Shown here: piece by piece, positions 8,209-16,900 of the stretch
Position numbering within the stretch: position 1 is the stretch's first letter
Layout: each line of letters starts with the position of its first letter
NCBI RefSeq assembly: GCF_021202945.1
Contig: NZ_JAJOYR010000003.1
Location: 234,712-298,711 of the forward strand
Source: Stenotrophomonas sp. SY1
GTDB lineage: Bacteria; Pseudomonadota; Gammaproteobacteria; Xanthomonadales; Xanthomonadaceae
DNA: 64,000 bases
Reading direction: 5' to 3'
Position numbers and translations under genes: made by a program
The notes under the pieces: generated by a model
Databases searched by the model: none
The model's input: only the letters and a program-made list of their open reading frames with translations
What the model was told of the DNA's origin: nothing

Positions 8209-10860
8209 TTATCTCGGACGGCTTAAGGCGGTTGCTCCGCGGTTCTGCAGCGATTCTAGTGCTATGTCTAATGCAGTGACCGATTCCACAATTGACCGCA
8301 CAGTGGCACGGTCAAATTCATGGTCACGCTGGGCGTCGTGTACGCCGCTGTTGAGGTATCCCCACTCGATACTCGCGCCGCTAACATTGAGCAGTGCGGC
8401 GAGCGCATCGACTGCCTGTGGCGCACCGACGTGCTGTGCCGCGATCCGGTCGACCGCCGATCGCAGCTTGCTGCACTTGTTGTTCAACTCCCAGGGCGAG
8501 CGGGGTCCACCTAGCTTGATGTCGATCCGACCATCCGCCCGCCGGCCCAGCCATGTCCAGAGACGGTCCGTGAGACTCTCCAGCGCCGGCCTGGCCTGGC
8601 GCAGCGCCTCGCGCTTTTCGTCGGCCGCCAACGCCTGCTGGGCCAGCAGAACGTAGTTCTTCGTCGGTGGATCGCTGTCGACGCGCAGTTCGTGCTCTCC
8701 ATGATGCGGGAGGAACTTGTAGCGTTTGATGGCATAGGCGCGCCGGACGCCCAGCTCCTGCTGGATACGGTGCAGGAATTCCTCGGCGTGCGAGGTGAGG
8801 ATGACCTGCTTGCCGTCGAGCAGGCCGTCCTCGAAGAACGTGCGCCAGATGCCATCGCGGTGATCGTCGTCGATCGCGTTGACGACGTCATCGAAAATGA
8901 CCACGGGGCAGCCCTGCGCGATGTTCTTGGCGAGCAGAATTGCCAGGCCCAGGCATTTGATGTGCCCTTCGCTGAAGACGATGAGCGCGTCGTAGCGCAC
9001 GCCAGGTTCGCCCCCGAACTCCACCTCGATTTTGCCGTTCTCCGCCACCGGCAACCACAATGCATGCAGTAGATCGCCGGGCGGGTCGGCCCGATTGAAT
9101 GCGTTGTACAAATGGCGTGCTTGTTCTCCCAGCCCCTGCAGCAGGATACCCGGCAGAGCGGTCAGGTAGGCCTGGATCTCGGGCAGGAAACCGTCGTATG
9201 CGGTCTTGATTCGCTGATGGTGTGCCACCACCGGCACTTCGGCCGCGACAGCCTGGATCAGCTCGCGGTTTGCCTCGTCGAACTGGGCTACGGTCTGGCG
9301 GGCCGCCGCTAGGTCCTGATCGGCCGTCGTGCGCAGGGTTCGCAGCCGTTCGATCTCCAACTGATGCTGCTGCAGTCGGTCCCGCTCCTGGGCCAGCGCG
9401 CCGCGCTGGGCATGCACTTCACGCGCTTGCTCATCGAAGCTTTCGATGATCTGGGCGATACGCAGTAGGGCTTGCCAGCCGCGCTGATCCCCTTCGACCC
9501 ACGCGCTGAGCCAGTTGCCCGTAGCCGCGGGGGGTAGAAGCGGCAGGCCCGCGGCCTGCAGTTCGGTAGGGCAGGCGGTTGCAGCCGCCGCCAGCACGCG
9601 GCGCATCTCGTCCCACAGCGCTCGGACCGCCTCGTTCAACTGGGTCCGAAGCCCGGCCTCCTGCTGCTGGAGAGCAGCCAGTTGCGCGAGCTGGTCCAAA
9701 CCCGTTCGCGCCCTGACGAATGGGTCTTGGGCCACGGCGGCCAGCCCTGTGCCGCAAGCGGGACACGCGGCCGCACCGTCGGCCAAGGCCAGTACCGCCT
9801 CGTAGAGCTTCGCGTACGATACTTCGCCGGCGCGAGCCGCGAGTTGCGCGGACGAGGCCTGCCACAGTCCGTGGACGCGGTAAGCCTCTGCCAGCAACGC
9901 CTGCAGGCCGATTTGGGTCACGCCATGAATGGCAGGCGGGTTGGCGTCAAGCTGTGCTTGGACATACAGCAACCGTCCCTGTTGCTGCGGCGTACCGAGC
10001 AGCCAGTCCACGCAGGCCTGGTAGGTCGCCCCGGACGACATGCGCTGCGCGAGGGCTTGTTCTTGGTTCTCAACCACTGCGATCTTTTGCGAGTAGGCGG
10101 CGATCGTCTGCTCGGAGTTCGCCAACTGCAAACGACGCTGTGCCAACTGCGCCGCCTCGACGCCAGCAAGCATCAGGTCTTGATCGAGCGAGGGGTTGAA
10201 GCCGCGCACGAACTCGCTGAACTGGTCCACGCCGAACAGGGTTGCGATGAGCTGACGCTGATCGCCCGGGGTGCGCGCGGCGATGCGGGCGAAATCGTCG
10301 AGGCGGTTCTTCTCGATGAAGCAGAAGCGGTATTCGGCTTCGTCGGGCTGGACAACCTGCGGCTCATCCGCCGCCTTGGACGATAGGACCGGAGCGACGT
10401 GGCGGCGCAAGCGCGCGTTGTTGCAGTAGGTCCGTTGGTCGACCCGCTTGGCCTGCGCTTCGCTGATAGAGCCGAGCATCGCCACTTCCAGGGCCTCGCA
10501 GAAGCTGCTCTTGCCAGTGCCATTGGCACCGTATACCAAAGTGATGTCATGGCTGAGGTCGAACGTCTCCTGCCGCATGAATCCGCGAAACGGTCCGACG
10601 TCGAGCTGGTGCAGTCTTCCGAGCGCCGGTCCGGTCTCGGGGACGCGGGCGTGTCCGTCGTACGTGACAGGCATCTGCGCCAGATGCGCGACAGCCAGCG
10701 GTGCCAGGCGCGTGGATCGCCCGCGGCGCACAGCACCGACCTCTGCTAGTGTCTGCAGGCGTTCAAGCACTAGGTGTGCAAGCCGCCGCACGTCGTCATG
10801 CACGTTGCGCTGCGCCAAGTGCGCCATGAAACGGTGGTATTCCGAATGAATGCTTGCCAT
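8209..10860 (-). CDS. SMC/Rad50-like ATPase with zinc hook (defence-type)
   Basis: 883 residues. Walker A GANGTGKSS at 111-119. A long helical region contains one CPACG zinc-hook motif at 366-370. The ABC signature FSEGH is at 629-633, Walker B CPVVIFDDVVNAID at 651-664, and the H-loop LTSHAEEF at 688-695. This is the order of a RecF/SbcC/Rad50-type ATPase that dimerises through its hook and acts on DNA ends or structures. About 190 further residues follow the H-loop and carry no motif I know. It is downstream of a DUF3800 gene on the same strand with a 100-bp gap; the pair looks like one operon. Similar ATPases are sensors in Lamassu-like defence, but the partner differs. Confidence 0.8.
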   Translation of the reverse strand: MASIHSEYHRFMAHLAQRNVHDDVRRLAHLVLERLQTLAEVGAVRRGRSTRLAPLAVAHLAQMPVTYDGHARVPETGPALGRLHQLDVGPFRGFMRQETFDLSHDITLVYGANGTGKSSFCEALEVAMLGSISEAQAKRVDQRTYCNNARLRRHVAPVLSSKAADEPQVVQPDEAEYRFCFIEKNRLDDFARIAARTPGDQRQLIATLFGVDQFSEFVRGFNPSLDQDLMLAGVEAAQLAQRRLQLANSEQTIAAYSQKIAVVENQEQALAQRMSSGATYQACVDWLLGTPQQQGRLLYVQAQLDANPPAIHGVTQIGLQALLAEAYRVHGLWQASSAQLAARAGEVSYAKLYEAVLALADGAAACPACGTGLAAVAQDPFVRARTGLDQLAQLAALQQQEAGLRTQLNEAVRALWDEMRRVLAAAATACPTELQAAGLPLLPPAATGNWLSAWVEGDQRGWQALLRIAQIIESFDEQAREVHAQRGALAQERDRLQQHQLEIERLRTLRTTADQDLAAARQTVAQFDEANRELIQAVAAEVPVVAHHQRIKTAYDGFLPEIQAYLTALPGILLQGLGEQARHLYNAFNRADPPGDLLHALWLPVAENGKIEVEFGGEPGVRYDALIVFSEGHIKCLGLAILLAKNIAQGCPVVIFDDVVNAIDDDHRDGIWRTFFEDGLLDGKQVILTSHAEEFLHRIQQELGVRRAYAIKRYKFLPHHGEHELRVDSDPPTKNYVLLAQQALAADEKREALRQARPALESLTDRLWTWLGRRADGRIDIKLGGPRSPWELNNKCSKLRSAVDRIAAQHVGAPQAVDALAALLNVSGASIEWGYLNSGVHDAQRDHEFDRATVRSIVESVTALDIALESLQNRGATALSRPR

Positions 10861-10917
10861 GTAGCCCCCTTTACACAGAAGGACGCTCTGTACGGCGTCC
10901 TTGACGTTGTTGTTAGC

Positions 10918-10942
10918 CCACCCGCGTCTGGGCGCAGGTGGG
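10918..10942 (-). terminator. Hairpin between the DUF3800 and ATPase genes
   Basis: CCCACCCGCG and CGCAGGTGGG form a 10-bp stem with one mismatch. There is no T-run on either strand, so it may attenuate or stabilise the transcript rather than end it. It is preceded by GTTAGCC, which resembles an R' box, but no second arm is present. Confidence 0.35.
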
Positions 10943-10960
10943 CGGTGCTTCCATACGCGG

Positions 10961-12013
10961 TTATGGCTTTTGGAAATTCTTGGCGAAGTAGTCGATAACT
11001 TGGGACGCCTGCGTCCCTTGGCGGAATCGCCTCTGCTCTTCGAAATCCGTCGAGGGCAGCATGTGGATCAGCTGATGATCTGCGTAAAGCTCGATGACCT
11101 CACGGGCGTCCAGCGCACCGGCACGTTGACCCGTGAGCGTGTTCGCTGCTTCGATGGCCGCGCCGATCATCACATCCGCCAATTGCACGGCGGGACTGTT
11201 CCGAGAATCGACCTGCGTCACCGACTGAAGCTTAAGCGGAAAAGTGATGCTGGCGATCTCCGACTGGCGGAATGTGACCACATCTTTGTGGTGGATGTAG
11301 CGCTGCAGCAAGTCGTGATAGGTGAGCAGGTTCTTCGACCGGTCGTGCTCGACCCGATAGGGACCGTCGGCCATGGCCTCCATACGGCTGACCAGTGACT
11401 GCAGCACCACTAGGGCGGCATCCGTACTGACGCCGGGGGTTGCGATCGCTCGCAGGCACTCGGGGGCCGCGTATTTCGCCAACGGCCCCAGCGCCTCGGG
11501 CAATTCCTGCCAGCGGGAGGCGCGAGCTACTTGGATTAGTTCGGCGAGCGCTGCCGGGCTCTTTTCCTTCACTGCGCGCTGGAAACTTGCCAGCAGACGG
11601 TCGAGAGCGTCTGGCCCGAGAAGCGTCGGCCCCACCGTGTATAGCAGGGATGCCAACGAGTAGTTCTGTCCCTCCTGGTAGAAGTCCATCCCGCGCTCGT
11701 AATAAAACGGCTCCACGGCATAGTCGAGGAACATAAGCAGCAAGAGGTAACGTTTGTCGCAGACGTAGGTCACGCACTTGTAGTGGCCTAGCACGTCACG
11801 TTGCAGCGCCATCAGGCGGGGGCGGTTGCCCGGTCGTCGCGCTAGAGCCCGGTACTTGAGCTCGTCCGCTTGTAGCTTGGGAAAGTGCTCCCGGATTAAG
11901 CGCCTGGCCTCGTCGTCGTCGATGGCGATTGCCGTCGCACCTTGAAACCTCTGCTCCGGGTTCAGCAGATCAAAGCCTGTGTAGCCGCTTTCGTCGATTC
12001 GGAAGCACTCCAA
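10961..12013 (-). CDS. DUF3800-family protein
   Basis: 350 residues. The start FRIDESGYTGFDLL carries the DUF3800 hallmark (IDESG), and SRNSPAVQLADVMIGA near the C-terminus carries the second conserved block with its Asp residues. The family has an RNase H-like fold and its acidic residues suggest a metal-dependent nuclease; its activity is not established. Start is a TTG preceded by GGGGG. It lies upstream of the SMC-like ATPase in the same orientation, so it is a plausible effector for that sensor. Confidence 0.8.
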   Translation of the reverse strand: MECFRIDESGYTGFDLLNPEQRFQGATAIAIDDDEARRLIREHFPKLQADELKYRALARRPGNRPRLMALQRDVLGHYKCVTYVCDKRYLLLLMFLDYAVEPFYYERGMDFYQEGQNYSLASLLYTVGPTLLGPDALDRLLASFQRAVKEKSPAALAELIQVARASRWQELPEALGPLAKYAAPECLRAIATPGVSTDAALVVLQSLVSRMEAMADGPYRVEHDRSKNLLTYHDLLQRYIHHKDVVTFRQSEIASITFPLKLQSVTQVDSRNSPAVQLADVMIGAAIEAANTLTGQRAGALDAREVIELYADHQLIHMLPSTDFEEQRRFRQGTQASQVIDYFAKNFQKP

Positions 12014-12092
12014 GTTCCAACCCCCTGAGCCAAGATGGATCAGGTGATGATACGGTCAGTAGAGGCTTCAGATATGGTTCGAAGACTGCTCT

Positions 12093-12326
12093 TGGCCGCA
12101 GGGCGTCATGCGACCCAAAGCGGACCTTCGCACGGCTCAAAGGAGGGGCCGCTGCGCCCGCCGGGAGGCGAAGACGTTCTGCAACTGGGTCCGGCTTTGC
12201 GACGCTTGTTGACTGGGCTTGGGCCGCCTAAGATCGAATTGAATCAAAGGGGATGCGGCCCGCCACGGCCGCTGTGCATAAGTCACATAACCGGACCCCC
12301 AAGGTCCGTCTATTAGGTAGTTGGGC
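12093..12326 (+). repeat. Cassette-associated repeat, copy 2
   Basis: Same opening block as copy 1 (TGGCCGCAGGGCGTCATGCG). It shares later blocks such as CCGCCTAAGATCGA, GCCCGCCA, ATAAGTC and ATAACCGGACC. The terminal hairpin CGGACC-N5-GGTCCG is followed by TCTATTAG and GTTGGGC (12320-12326), an R' box matching GTTRRRY. The next ORF again starts five bases later. Confidence 0.6.
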
Positions 12327-12331
12327 ACCGC

Positions 12332-13063
12332 ATGCGGCCAGTTCGCGACTTTGAGAGACAGCTCAATAACCTCGATCTTGAGGTGACCGTGATTGCCAGC
12401 TACGTATACGCGGAAATGGCAATCCACCATGCGGCATCCAAATCGAAGGGCTTATTGAGGGCACTGAATCGCACTCCAACCTTCTGGCGCACTTGTTACG
12501 CATCATTTCAGTCTTCTGCGTATGTGGCTCTGGGGCGCGTGTTCGACCTTAAGTCGCCCTACAACATTGAGGCGCTAATCGCCTCAATGGAGCACGATAT
12601 GAGTGTGTTCTCTCGCGACGCATTGGCCGCTAGAAAGGCAGCGGGTGGCTTCGCTGATCCCACCCACCTGCAGAACTACGTAGCTAATGCACACATTCTT
12701 AACTTGAGTGACATTCGGCGTATTCGGCGTGCCGTAGCTCGGCGCCGACTTGTCTACGATCGAGCGATCATGCCTGTACGGCACCAGTACTTGGCGCACC
12801 GTCAAGCGCACGGCCACGAACATGTTCAAAGCCTTTACAGCAAGGGCAAAGTAAGGGAGATGTGGCAGTTGTCGTGCTTTCTTTACCAACTGCACCAAGC
12901 CCTTTGGAACCTCTACAACAACGGCCGAAAACCAGAGCTTCGATTTCGCGTACGCTTCTCCCCAAAAGTCATTTACGATCACCCTGGCAACAACTCTGGC
13001 CCGCACGAGCGGATCGTCCGCGACGTTCGCATCCTCATGGGCATCATCGAGAGCGGTGCCTAA
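12332..13063 (+). CDS. Cassette protein, HEPN/AbiU2-like
   Basis: 243 residues, mostly helical. Residues 150-156 (RHQYLAH) fit the HEPN signature R-polar-x4-H, and the overall pattern (IMPVRHQYLAHRQ) resembles AbiU2-type HEPN proteins linked to abortive infection in lactococci. The TAA stop (13061-13063) lies inside the R'' box of attC site C, a common cassette economy. It is the second cassette protein here with a HEPN-type motif. The AbiU2 link is a pattern call, not a search result. Confidence 0.65.
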   Translation: MRPVRDFERQLNNLDLEVTVIASYVYAEMAIHHAASKSKGLLRALNRTPTFWRTCYASFQSSAYVALGRVFDLKSPYNIEALIASMEHDMSVFSRDALAARKAAGGFADPTHLQNYVANAHILNLSDIRRIRRAVARRRLVYDRAIMPVRHQYLAHRQAHGHEHVQSLYSKGKVREMWQLSCFLYQLHQALWNLYNNGRKPELRFRVRFSPKVIYDHPGNNSGPHERIVRDVRILMGIIESGA

Positions 13064-13116
13064 AAAGTTCATTCAAGCCGAACCCGCTTCGCGGACCAGC
13101 TTAATTCAGGCTTAGC
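13058..13116 (+). other. attC site C
   Basis: R'' GCCTAAA, arms TTCAAGCCGA and AGCTTAATTCAGG around CCCGCTTCGCGG, and a degenerate R' GCTTAGC. It separates the AbiU2-like gene from the next cassette ORF. Confidence 0.75.
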
Positions 13117-13120
13117 GCCC

Positions 13121-13534
13121 ATGTCAGAAGAATCGCTCCTCGCTCTACTTCTCTCGTTGCCAATCGGAATTGTCAGCGGACTCTATTCAAGCCTTATCGT
13201 GACCAAGTACGCACGCTTTTCCGAGCTGCGGTGGGAAGCGCTACGGATCATCCGCTCGATAAATTTCATCGGCGATGACACGCAGTTGGAGGTAACGGAA
13301 CCGAGCAATCTGAGTTCGTTGCCGCTGATCGCAAGCGATCTTTATGGTCTAGGGCATCGAGCTGCCGGCAGTACAATTAACTCGCTGTACGACATTATTC
13401 TTGGCGCTAACATAGCGATCGCATCTGGAGCGATTACACCAGCTGCGTACATGTCGCAGCACGAAGATTGGCAGCGCCAGTCAGGAGAGATCAGTCCCAA
13501 CAAGCGCATCTATCTCCCTTGGGGCTGGCCGTGA
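13121..13534 (+). CDS. Cassette-encoded small membrane protein, unknown
   Basis: 137 residues. An N-terminal hydrophobic stretch (LLALLLSLPIGIVSGLYSSL) should cross the membrane once; the rest is soluble, with no motif I know. It begins five bases after attC site C and ends three bases before attC site D, so it fills a gene cassette. No function can be assigned. Confidence 0.6.
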   Translation: MSEESLLALLLSLPIGIVSGLYSSLIVTKYARFSELRWEALRIIRSINFIGDDTQLEVTEPSNLSSLPLIASDLYGLGHRAAGSTINSLYDIILGANIAIASGAITPAAYMSQHEDWQRQSGEISPNKRIYLPWGWP

Positions 13535-13537
13535 TAG

Positions 13538-13575
13538 GCGCTAACAAGTCATTCAAGCCGAACCCCGCCACGCAG
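13538..13575 (+). other. attC site D, half site
   Basis: R''-like GCGCTAAC and the left arm TTCAAGCCGAACCCCGCCACGC are present, but the right arm and R' box are missing. The cassette array seems to have been cut here by rearrangement. Confidence 0.6.
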
Positions 13576-13788
13576 GTCGGCGCACCGCGCATAGTTGGCG
13601 CAGTCGTCCAGGATCTCGCCCAAGTTCTGGTGCAGTGCCTGGACGGCCGGAAACAGTTCCCCGATCACGATTAGGTGGCGGGCAGAGCGCTCACGCTGGC
13701 GCTGCCAAGGCTCCTTCAAGGAAATGACCAAGGCGACCACCACCGCCACCCATATCCCCAGTGCATTCCGGTCGATTACTACGTTCAC
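13549..13788 (-). CDS. Small membrane protein, possibly truncated
   Basis: 79 residues on the minus strand. The N-terminus has a hydrophobic segment (ALGIWVAVVVALVISL) followed by a basic, helical tail (LFPAVQALHQNLGEILDDC). Its 3' end runs into the attC half site, so its last residues may be a fusion product. It is downstream of the Avs-like gene on the same strand. No family recognised. Confidence 0.4.
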   Translation of the reverse strand: MNVVIDRNALGIWVAVVVALVISLKEPWQRQRERSARHLIVIGELFPAVQALHQNLGEILDDCANYARCADLRGGVRLE

Positions 13789-13924
13789 CTCGCCTTCAAT
13801 CAGTAAGACCCGAGCGTAGCTCGCCGTCCAATCACCGGTCGAGACATCGGTGCCCAGGTGGCGGATGCACTACTCGCTGGTCAGTACTCCCCGAGCTCAG
13901 GTCGGAAGGCGGGGTCGCCGACGA

Positions 13925-16900
13925 TTACTTTCGCCAGGGGGCGACGTCGGGTTCGATCGAGCGTCCCAAGAACTTGCGCTGGTTTCCGGCACTGGACTTA
14001 TCCAGGCCGGCGTTAAATGGTCCGCGGTTCACTCGCACATGCCAGCGCTTGCGCGCATGCAAAGGGGAAGCGGCATCGGCCTTGGCCGCTTCGGAAGCCT
14101 CCCACAGCTCGGCGCGACGATCGGCGCTGGCGCGGAACAGCACCCAAGCCGCGTAGCTGCCTTCCGCCGTGTCGCGCGCCCAGTACTCGCGCCACCAATA
14201 CCGCGCACAGGCCTCGCGCCAGCGCTCCCGCGCGGCCTGATGTAGCAGCTGTGCGATCGTTCCCTCGAGAGGCCCATCCGGCCAGGCGCCGGCGACCGGC
14301 AGCTCATTGAAGGCCCCAAAGCCCGACAGCACGATGGCGCGCTGCTGACGCCAGTTCAACGCGCTGGCCGCATCCTGGGCAATAACTGCCTCCATCCAGT
14401 CGCGCCGGCCGTTGTATTGGGCCGCCAGCACCAGTTCGTACAGCCCGTGGTCCGAGGTGGACGCGTCCAGACGGAGCAGCTGTTGGCGCAACGCCTCCAC
14501 CGGCGGGGAGTCGGGAGCGCCGAAGACGAGATGCAACAACTCGGGCAGATTCGCGCCGCTTATCACCCGGCTGTGAAGAGTCTGGCGCAAGGCGTTCCAC
14601 AGGGCCGCGCCGACGTCAGGGCGCGAGGCCAGCAGCACCTCGCATAGCGCCAGGAAGGGCACTTCCGCCAGGCGTACTCGGCGCCGGAAGGCGTCGGTCA
14701 AGGTGTCGTAGCCCTCGATCCACCGTTCGATGAACTGTGGCGCGGCACGCCAGACCATCTCGAACTCGGCCGCGGTCATGTCCATCATGACCAAGCTGGA
14801 GGTGGTCTGACGTGCGAGCGTGATGCGCTCCCAGGCGACGTTGCGCGCCGCCTTAAAGGCGGCGTTGCGCGTGTCGTCGTCGAACATGCGGAAGAAGCCT
14901 TCGGGCGAGTCGGCGTCGGCTTCCGGCAAGGGCTGCACGGACACCCCCAGCGGGCGCGAACCGGAGCGGCTTTTCCATACCGTCAACTCGGCACCCGAGT
15001 CGAATTCCGGCGCGGTGTCCGCGCGAATGACCGCATCGAAGGCCGTGGCCGCCTCGAGGACCTCCACCGGGTCCTCGCCCCGGATGCGTGCCGCTTCCAG
15101 CCACCACCACGGCGGCAGGCGCGGCCACACCTGATCGAACGGATCGCCCCGGGTCGCCGAGACTAGGGCGTTGGAACCATGGAAGGCGATGCCCGGATCC
15201 ATGGTGGCCTGCCAGCACCAGTCGCGTTGCAACAATTCGGCCCCCAACCTGGCCGCGTCGCTGGTGCCCAGGATCAGGTAGGCCAGGCGCGCCAGATTCT
15301 CGTTGTCCGATTCCATCGCCTGTGCGATCCAGGACCACGTCGTGTCGCTGAGCGACGGCGGGGCGCCGGACAACATCTCCAGCAGCTGTTTCTGCATCGC
15401 GGCGCCCTGACCCCCGAACTGCGCCACCAACTCATCCACGTCCTGCCGGGACAACGCCCCCACCCCATCCTGAAGGGTGGGCATCAACTCCGGCAACGCG
15501 GCGGCCAGGACCGCTCTGACCTGGTCGATGGGGGCGAGCTCAGCGATCTCGGCCAATACGGCGCGGTTGCCGATGTCGTAACGCATTTGCTCCGAAGCGC
15601 CATCGGCGGCTTCGCGCAAGGCGCACGCGGTGGCACGTTCGGCTTCGCCCTGGACGAGCGCGGCATAGTTCAACTGCAGGGCGTGCCAGAGTTGGGCGTC
15701 GGGCGCTTTGCCGGGGCCGGCCGCGGCCCAGGACCGCCACAGCTGGGCCAGCTCGTCCGGCAGGCACCGGGCCAGGATCGGAAGCAGGCGCTCGAACTCA
15801 TGCGATTCGGACGTGGCGTGGCGATTGATGTAAAGCTTGTCGACCGGAAACTGCTTCACCAGCGCCCGCAACTCATCGCAGTACACCGCGGTTGGTACGA
15901 ACGTCGGATCCAGCCAGTGTTCTTGCAAAGTATGCGCGCGCTGGATCGGCGTCATTGCGGTGTCCGCCAGCACCTGGGCCGCGTGGCGTCGTTCGACGGC
16001 GAAGAATCCGCGGCCGATGTTATCCAGATAGTCACGCTGGTAGTTCAACTTGAAGTCGAGATCGCTATCGACGGACTCGCCTGCGTCGCGGTCGGCTGGA
16101 TACCCAGTGAGGTACAACAAGAACGCCGCCACGCGTTGCTGTAACCGCGGTTTGACGCCCGCTTCCGGAGTTCGCGCCAGCATCTCCGCCGAGGCCTGTC
16201 GTAGGGCCAGCGCGGTCGGCTCTGGATCGACCTCGTTGAGCAGACACAGCCACTTGAGCGACTCCCAATGCGGATGGAACGGCGACAACAGCGCCGATAG
16301 CGCACCAGCGGTGAACGCGGCGGTGGCATGCTGCAGGGGAAAGCCTTCGAGCAAGGCGGCCGCGCTGGCACCCCACTGGTCAGTGTCGTGGTCCACCACC
16401 TGCAAGGGCACGCCTAGTACGGTCTTGGCATTGCCGGGGACCGAACCGATCCGCTCGAGCAGCCGCTCCTGACGCCTGGTCTTTTCGGCGTCGTCGCTGC
16501 CAATCGTGAGGCGCGCAACCACGCTCAGCCATTTGGTGGCCCGGGCCACAAAGCGATCGCGAAGCGACGCATCGCCCCGATCCAGATTGCGCAGCGCCGC
16601 CAGCGTGACCAGGCGCGCCGATGACTGGGCCGATCGCCCCGTGCGCTCCACCACATCGAGCAGGTTGTCCGGCATCGCCGGTGCCAGCGCGATCAGCTCG
16701 GCGCGGTGCGTAGGCGCCAAGTTCTGCGTCTGCAGCCACGCCGTGACCAGCAGTGTCAGCGTCGGTCCGGTTTGGCCTGACTCGAGCGCAGTCGACACCG
16801 CGGCGCGCAACACTTCGGCGCGCTGATCCAAACCTGCGATGGGCTCCAGCCAACCGGTCAGCGCGTTGTCGGCCTTGGCCATGTCGCTCTCGGCCGCTAC

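Noticed and set aside
10774..11398. Plus-strand frames opposite the DUF3800 and ATPase genes
   Set aside because: They overlap clear minus-strand domains and show no motif.
15179..16144. 321-codon plus-strand frame within the Avs-like gene
   Set aside because: Shadow of the NTPase frame; composition not protein-like.
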